Part shown: in pieces, positions 23,701 to 32,700 of the stretch
Layout: the number at the start of each line of letters is the position of its first letter
Position numbering within the stretch: the first letter of the stretch is position 1
Assembly (NCBI RefSeq): GCF_016097555.1
Contig: NC_054702.1
Span: 111,143,014 to 111,207,013 of the forward strand
Direction of reading: 5' to 3'
Length of the DNA: 64,000 nucleotides
Origin: Gigantopelta aegis
Lineage: Eukaryota; Mollusca; Gastropoda; Neomphalida; Peltospiridae
Position numbers and translations under genes: made by a program
The notes under the pieces: generated by a model
Seen by the model: the letters and a program-made list of their open reading frames with translations, nothing else
What the model was told of the DNA's origin: nothing
Databases searched by the model: none

Positions 23701-26700
23701 ATTTCTTCCCGGTCTGCCAACTCCTCATATTTTTCAACTTCTTTTGCTGTCCATCTTGACATCGTGTACTCTTTTCTGATGAGAGCAGGTTCCAGTTATT
23801 CAGAGCTGATGGCAGGACTTGGATATACCGACGTGCAGGAGAGAGAACAGCTCTGTGCTATGTTCAGGAGACTGAACCATTTGGTGGTGGATCTGTGATG
23901 GTTTGGGGCGGTATCTGTGGCCAATAGCGGACAGACCTTATTGTCATTGACGGAAATCTGTCCGACGTTGGGTCCATGCTTGCATACTTGCACATGGTGG
24001 ACATACACGCTATTGAAACATGTTCTTTGTGGTCAAATTTATTCACCTTCGTTATGAGTGGTCCTTTATGAAATCGCACATTTCACCCCTAGCGCTGTTG
24101 TGAACTGTGATATTATCATTTTATGGGTTTTATTGAGTATACTCGTGTTTATTTATCGCCAAATTATTATACTTTCAAAATATAACATTTGCATCAACTT
24201 GTGTTTTGTGTTGTTTTTAATACTTTGAAAAAATAATTGGTATACTTTCTTTTGATCGTCAGTTTATGTGCATAATAATAATTATTACCATGTGTTAGGT
24301 ACCAAACAGCCAAAGTTTAAAATGTGGTCAACATTCTATTCCTTTTCTTCATTGTCTCTATTTCAAGTAGTTTGGTGTGGTGAAGGAATTTTAAATGTAG
24401 ATATAAATAATTGTTTTTGCTTTTTTATTTCCATTATGTTTTATCTGTAGTCTCTTGTTGTCCTGTTCATGAAGTTCTTCATTATTCATTATAATATTTT
24501 GTTTTATTTATTGCTGTATATTTGTCTTTTGTAAGATCTATTCCAGAAATGATCATACCCTCCATCTGTAAAATAAAATAAGTGTACACCATATCTATAA
24601 TTTAGGTATTTTAAAATCCTATATTATTAGATTTACCAGTATGTATTTCAGGTAGTAAAAATAAATATGTTTAGTTTCATTATAATATACTTGATACTGG
24701 TATATATATGAGCCAAAAATACATGTTGTTGGTACATGAACAAATTGAATTAATCTGCATTTAACATTTAAATATATTGAAAAATAAAAGCAAGAGAGGA
24801 TTTTGTAACATGTTCTTTTATCGTATATTAATACATTCCTGAATATAAATCTAACATGTAGATATAAACAAAATTAAGATTTTATGGAGGCTGACAACAT
24901 AAAAGCCAAGAAACAATTTACCAAACTTGAAAGTGTGAAGGTAATACCTAGGAAGTCTAGTTAAATAGCACATTCTGAATAACTGAGGAAAAACATATCA
25001 CCATAGGTTTAAGATATCACTGGTCATTGTAAAATGTATTATATCAGCATTATATAACTGTAAGTGGTTAATTAACATTAGGGGAACAACCTGGTAAGTC
25101 CAGATATGTGTAACACAATGTTGACTAAAACTCGTGACTTGCTTGGTTTTGCCATTATAGGATGGAAATGTACTGAAATCTATATTAAAAAGTGGACCAT
25201 TTTGTAATTGCATTTAGATAATCTAGTACTTACAAAACATTTGTTAATTACTTGTAGTCCAGAGCTTACAAAATCTTTTTGTTATTATTTTATAATCTAT
25301 TGCTAATAAAACCTTTAGCAATTACTTATATTACTTATTATATTACTTATATTACTTATTAGTCCTCTACCAGTCCAACTGGAGGGGACTATAGGTTTCG
25401 TCTCTGCCTGTCTGTCTGTCTGTCTGTCCATCCATCTGTTCCACATATAGTTTTCCTTACGTTTTTTTTAATTTTTAAAAATGTCTTGATATAGTTAAAA
25501 GTTTGTGTATAGTGTTACCATGTACTGTTACAAATCAAGTTTGACTTTCATGGCAATTTACTTATCTTTGACAGAGTTATGGCCCTTGAACTTAGGAGAT
25601 ACTAAACAATAGGTTTCTGAATTTGTTCTTTGCAATGCCTCAAGATATTGAGTTGACATTTTGTGTATAGCTTTATCAAATTCTGTTACAGGTCAAGTTT
25701 CACTTTCAAGCCAATATATCCATATTTCACAGTTATGGTCCTTGAACTTGGGAGATATGAAATGTTTTTGTCCCAACTCTTTTTTATTGCAATGTATTAA
25801 GATACTGAGATGGCATTTTGTATGTAGCTTTATCATGTACTGTTACAGATTAATTATAACTTTTATGGTGATTTACTCATTTTAAACAGAGATGACCCTT
25901 AAACTTAGTATATACAGAAATTTGTTTGTAGGTGACATGTATTGCTTTAGCAGTACTATCAGAATGCTTGTTGTAAGTGGGTGTTTAGTGTGATTTATTA
26001 CTGTGATATTGCTTCCTAGTCATGGAACTCGCTGTGCTGGGGAGATTGCGTCCAAGGCCGGTAACAATGTGTGTGGAGTCGGTGTGGCATTTGGAGCCAG
26101 GATTGGAGGTAAGCAGAAGGTTACAGATTTTTAGTGATTTCCCATTTCTGACTCCAGTGTTCAGACAAAATGTTTTGTTTCAGTCACTACAGTTAGAGAT
26201 ATACATTATGTTGTCTCTGATCAGTCATGTTTATTGTGTTCTTCAAATAATATTTGAGAAACACCAAAATCGATGATAGTCAAAATAATAATTACTTTAC
26301 CCCTCAAATATGTCAATAAAAATAGCCCTTTCAAATAAAAGTTTGGATGTATATCAATGACTGGTATTTGCTGTTCTCTTTGTGGGAAATGCATATAAAA
26401 GATCCTTTGTTACTAATTGAAAAATGAAGCAGGTTTCTTCTAAGACCACCCAGTGTTTGACATCCAATAGCTGATTAACAAATCAATGTGCTGTAAAGTC
26501 ATTCCCATCCTCCATAAACATTGCTTTTTATAAATCATTTCTGTAAGAAGAAAAGTAAAAGTGTTTTGGAAATAACAAAACCCCCGCCATTTTTACATGG
26601 AAATTAGAAAACAATCAGCTCAAAAATCAGTAAATACCACAGTAAAAGAAACGCGATGTTCCCTTATGGGAAGTTGTGTTTTTATACAAAGCAAAGCTTA

Positions 26701-29700
26701 AGTTTAATGTTTCCTGTTTGTTCAAGGGGTGAGGATTCTTGATGGTACTGTCACAGACTCTCTGGAGGCTGCCTCTTTGAACTTCAACATCAACTACATT
26801 GACATCTTCAGCGCGTCGTGGGGTCCGACGGATGATGGGAAGACGATGGACGCCCCGAAACACTTTGCTGCTCTCGCTCTCGAGCACGGAGCCAAATTTG
26901 TGAGTGGACCCCGGTCTTGATCACCCCAGTCATTTCTCTTGTCATTTTGTGAAGCAATAACACTACAGTGGACTGACATGTTAGAGGTTATGGAATGTGT
27001 GAATACATCTTTATCAGTCCCTCCCCGCCATTATGAGCACCAACAGAATCTCCCCGGAACCTGGATTACATAGTTCTAAAATTGTTTGTTTAGTAGCTAT
27101 TTCTTATATCATCACTTTAGAAAGTTTGGAAAACCATGCACTGAGAAATAAAATTTTGTTTTATGTTTAAAATATCGGTTTCATGTAAACAAGAAGTTGT
27201 AACCCATACAAGACCTGACTTATCGTTCTTGATTTATTTCAAGGGCTGCTGTTTAGTCCACTATTGGATAATTGGATTATAGGATTCATCTCCATCCTTC
27301 TATCTGTCTGTCCGTCTGTCCCACATACAGTTTTCCAGACCTTTTTTATACGCCCATATATGGGTCGTATTATGGTATGGCATTGTCTGTCTGTACGTCT
27401 ATCCGTCCGTCCGTACATATGTATGTCTTGTCTGTTAACCTTATCTTGTCTGGACTATATCTTGCATACAGATGCATACAGGACCTTCAAACCTAAAATG
27501 TAGGAACAACTTGGGATGGAGGTGTGTGTCGTACTATTACTTGGTCACTGTGACCTGCTTTTCACGGTCTAGTGCACATGACAGTAAATCCTTATCTGGA
27601 TCATATCTTGCATACAGATGCATACAGGACCATCAAACCTCACATGTAGGAACAACTTGGGATGATGGTGTGTTGCGTACTATTACTAGGTCACTGTAAC
27701 CTACTTTTCACGGTCTACTGCACATAACAGTAAATCCTTGTCCAGACCATATTTTGCATACAGATGCATACAGGACCATCAAACCTCACATGTAGGAACA
27801 ACTTGGGATGGTGGTTGGTCCAAAACAAATTGTTCATCCATCCCATTGCAAAATGTTCACATAATTAGAATTGAATCATACCTGTAACATATTCATTAAT
27901 ATAGATATGGTTTTCCATCAAACTCCTGATGGGCGTATCATGTACCTCACCGATACTCTTGTTTTGTTTTAGTTTTTTTCACAAGGCCTAAAGATTTTGG
28001 GCTGAAATTTTGCATATAGCTTTATCATTTACTGTTACAGAACAATGTTGACCTTTCATGGCAATTTACACATTATCCACAGAGTTATGGCCCTTGAACT
28101 TAGGAGATACAAACATTTTGGAGACATGTGTTGTGAGAATGCTTATTTATATCAGGGAAGAGGCGGTAAAGGAACTCTCTATGCATGGGCGACAGGGAAT
28201 GGAGGTCACAACCATGATGACTGTGGAGCGGATGGCTATGTGTCCAGTATTTATACGATGTCTTTTGGCTCCAGCACCGACATGGGACGGCGGCCATACT
28301 TCATGGAGAACTGCACGTCAACGCTGGCAGTGGTGCCCTGTGGTGGGGAGGAAGTGAAAGGAGAAGAGAAGTTAAATAGCAGGATCAAACTCAAAGTGGT
28401 TTGTTTTCTACACTTTATTAGATATAGAGTGTGGGATGTAGTTCAGTGGTAGAGCGCTCACCTGAGGTGTTATTGTTTGTAAGATTGATTGACCTCGTTA
28501 GACCCATATGACCAAGTTTTCGTGCTTCAGTTATCAGTAGGTCATGAAAATGTACAGGTTACCCTTGGGTTATCCCATGGGTTGTTTGCATTGCATGTGC
28601 ACAGGTTTCAGTAACTTAAGGCTAACACCAGATTACAATTGGACTGCCCGATAAACCTAGGAGTTTGTCTTTCCCAACTAGTGAACTACAACTAGGATGT
28701 AAAGGTGATTGCATGAACTGTCCTGTCTGTGGAAAAGTGCATATAAAGGTCCATTTAACAATGATGCAATGGACTGTATAATGATCAGCCCCACTATAAA
28801 GTTATGTAATGCTCATCGGCCACTTCACCCTCTCTTTTTCCATGAGTGTTAATCGAGGTTTGTATGTTTCAGGTGACCACCGATGTGGACAACAAGTGTA
28901 TCGAGAACTTCCAGGGAACATCCAGTGCTGCACCTCTCGCTGCAGGCTGTCTCGCTCTCATACTGCAAGCCAAGTAAGTAAACTCAGTGTCTCACTGTCA
29001 TACTGCAGGCCAAGTAAGTAGACTCAGTGTATCGCTGTCATACTGCAGGCCAAGTAAGTAGACTTGGTGTATCGCTGTCATACTGCAGGCCAAGTAAGTA
29101 GACTCAGTGTCTCGCTGTCATACTACAGGTCAAGTAAGTAGACTCGGTGTCTCGCTGTCATACTGCAGGCGAACTAAGTAGACTCGGTGTCTCGCTGTCA
29201 TACTGCAGGCCAAGTAAGTAGACTCAGTGTCTCACTGTCATACTGCAGGCCAAGTAAGTAGACTCAGTGTCTCACTGTCATACTGCAGGCTAAGTAAGTA
29301 GACTCGGTGTCTTGCAGGCCAAGTAAGTAGACTTAATGTCTCACTGTCATACTGCAAGCCAAGTAAGTAGACTCAATGTCTCACTGTCATACTGCAGGCC
29401 AAGTAAGTAGACTCAGTGTGTTGCTGTCATACTGCAGGCCAAGTAAGTAGACTCAGTGTCTCACTGTCATACTGCAGGCCAAGTAAGTAGACTGTGTCTC
29501 ACTGTCGTACTGCAAGCCAAGTAAGTAGACTCAGTGTTCCTCTGTCATACTGCAGGCCAAGTAAGTAGACTCAGTGTCTCACTGTCGTACTGCAGGCCAA
29601 GTAAGTAGACTCAGTGTCTCACTGTCGTACTGCAAGCGAAGTAAGTAGACTTAGTGTCTCACTGTCGTACTGCAGGCCAAGTAAGTAGACTCATTTGATA

Positions 29701-32700
29701 AACCTTCTGACTACTGCAGGTGAGATATTTCACCAAACATCACACACGTCTGACACATTATATACCACATGCAGTACATTCACTCATTCATATTTCCTGC
29801 CGTTTTGCATGTGAATGTCCAAAAATGATAAAACAACATTAAATAGTTTTGATCGAGACTAAAATGGCTGCTTTTACTTCTTAGTTATGAAAAATAGATA
29901 TACCTGGAAATTTTGAGTTGAAAAGATAGTTTTTGGAGAGTATTTTTGCTTCACAAGAATGTCATTTTGATGAATTGATTGCTGATTGTGACAGCTAATT
30001 TCATAATTTGACAGTTTTACCAACAACAAAAATCACGAAATATTGGGATATAAATTATAGTTTATTTAAAAAAAAAAATTATGGTCAGTAAAATGCCTTG
30101 ATTGGGAAAAATGGATGTAAATATTGGACAAGTGGCCAAAACATTTTATTTGAAAATATATGAGTAAAAGTGATAAACTTGTGCCAACTCAACTTGGTTT
30201 TTGTAAAAAAATTATTCGGTAGGTTACTAAATGTTTTCTGCGTCTATAAATATTTTCAATGTTTATAAATACTTTCTGTTTGGTAAATATTTTCTGTGAC
30301 AATACAGTTACCATACATCCTTGAATAGAGGCCAGGTCTCGGAGAATCACGAAAAAAATTGAGGCCCACCTTGAATAGAAGCCTGCCTTCTATAAAGGTG
30401 AACTTCTGCTATTGTAGCTTTATTATGTGAATGGCCACATTATACTCTTCACTCTCGTTGCCTGACATCAAAAAGCTAATATAAAAACATAGTGAGAATA
30501 ACAGGAAATAAGAAGCTAGGTGTGCAAGCCTACATTAGAAGATCTTACAACATGGCTGTTTGAAAAGTTTGCATGAAAAAAATAGAAGCTTGCCTTGTAT
30601 AGAGAGATCTGCCTTGAAAAGAGGCCTGGTCTTGAAGTGACATAAAAACAAAAAAATAGAAGCTTGCCTTGTATAGAGAGATCTGCCTTGAAAAGAGCCC
30701 TGGTCTTGAAGTGACATAAAAACAAAAAAATAGAAGCTTGCCTTGTATAGAGAGATCTGCCTTGAAAAGAGCCCTGGTCTTGAAGTGACATGAAAAAAAT
30801 AGAGAAAAGCCTAGGCTTCTATTCAAGGATTTACAATATTTCTTGAGTGTATAAATATCTTATGTGTGTATAAATATTTTCTGTGTTTGTAAATATATTC
30901 AGATTCTGGGTTTATTAAAATTTTCTATGTTTATAAATATTTTTGAGGTTTATAAATATTTTCATATTCTGTGTTTATTAATATTACCATTTTCTATTTT
31001 TATAAATATGTTTTGTGTTTATAAATATATTTTGCTTTTATAAATGTTTTCTGTGTTTATAAATGTTTTCTCTTTATAAATACGCTGTGTGTTTCAGTGC
31101 GGCCCTGACATGGCGCGACATGCAGCACATCGTAGTGCGCGGATCTCGCATCCCAAGCGTGGACACGTCGTGGGTCATCAATGGCGCCCACCTGCACGTT
31201 AGTCACTCATTTGGCTTCGGAGTCATGGACTGCGGCGAGATGGTGCGACTCGCCCTCGACTGGCAAATGGTGCCACAGCAGCACATGTGTTACTACACTC
31301 GGCAGGGCATTTATAAGTAAGTATGTAGAAACATAAAGATGTCGTTTCTAAAATGTGATATGTGCCAATTTCCTAAATTTGAATGTATATTGCTGTTAGG
31401 GTAACTCTAGTTATAGTTTCTATGCCCATAGATTAGGAATTTAAAAGTGTGATTCCGGTAATATGTAATATATGTTATATACAGGGTTTCTGCCAGAAAG
31501 AAATGTTTGGGAATGGTGCTGTGGAATTTAATATTTATATGTGTGTGCTGAATGCAATAGTAGTCGACAGGGGGTATTGGGGGCCTGCCTCCGAAAGAAA
31601 ATTGGTCTAGGTTAGGGTTAGGGTTAGGGTTAAGATCTGCAAAAGAATTTGAGTATGGTGCCATACCTGTTTTACCATGTGGTAGAAACCCTGATATGTG
31701 ATATATGTTATATTAAAGCAAAATGACGTTTTTCTCAAAATGATGTAAATAGATCTATTGCTTTTTGAAAATTAACTCTTTATTTTAAGATCAAATTTAC
31801 TATAATGTACTTGTAAATTTATTATAACACAGTCATGTAATATGTTGATCGTGTTGTATATAAGCATAATGCTAAATGCTATTTTGTTCTCTTGTGGGGG
31901 GGGGGGGGGGGGTACTCACATGTTGGTTGGTGGTAGAGCACCCATTTGTCATGTGATGAGTTGTTGCATTGTACAAGTGATCACTCAAGGTGGTCCCAGA
32001 GTTTTTCTCTTCCCAGCCAGTGGCATCATTGGATTACAGGTAAAGTCTTCAATCATGAGGCTAGTAGGTACAAGGTTTATACTTCCAAGGCTTCTAGATT
32101 ATGGTAGCCCCACTCCCATGGCTAGTGATATTCAATGTTGGGCTAGTAAATAACTACTGTTGCCATGCCCGATGGCAGGTGTAAAAAATTTGTCAAATGT
32201 TGCAGTTAAGTCTTATTTTGTAAATATGAATATCCTGGCCTTGTCCCCACCCCATCCCCCAGTGTTAGTGTTTTTAAGCTTTATCTCCCTCCTTAGGTAA
32301 CATATCTGATTAATAGAGGATATTTCATGTTTTTTGTCAAATATGATTTATATCTCATCTCGTGAAGTTTGCAATCATATCACACTCGTCGTGCTCACAA
32401 GATGAGATATAAATCATATTTGACAAAAAACATGACTTTTACCGTTTATTATATAACTTTTGGCAATTTACCTTTATTTTTAAAATGCCAACAGCAAAAT
32501 AGTTCTGGCTTTCTTACAGTGAAAATAACATTTTCTACAGTGTTGATAACACATTTTAGAGTGAAACAGTGAAATTTTCACTCTAAAACGTGTTATTGTC
32601 ACTGAGTGACTGATAACACTTTGATTTCACAAATATTTTAAGATATTTCACTAAATGTTATATAATAATTACTATTATTTAGTAAAATTATTTAGTAAAA

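Noticed and set aside
28045..28155. Longer 5' end for convertase exon 8
   Set aside because: Sequence before 28156 belongs to an interspersed repeat; convertase homology and phase begin exactly at the AG at 28154-28155.
28432..28505. tRNA gene
   Set aside because: Box A and B words are present but the stem pairing is poor and SINE body sequence follows; the same holds for the heads at 36364 and 54190.
28945..29697. CRISPR-like regular array (40-bp spacing)
   Set aside because: Whole unit is repeated with no unique spacers, it is seeded by a neighbouring exon end, and the host is an animal.
30516..30826. Minus-strand open frames with [17 protein letters not shown] repeats
   Set aside because: Products of 74-bp tandem units within a MITE.
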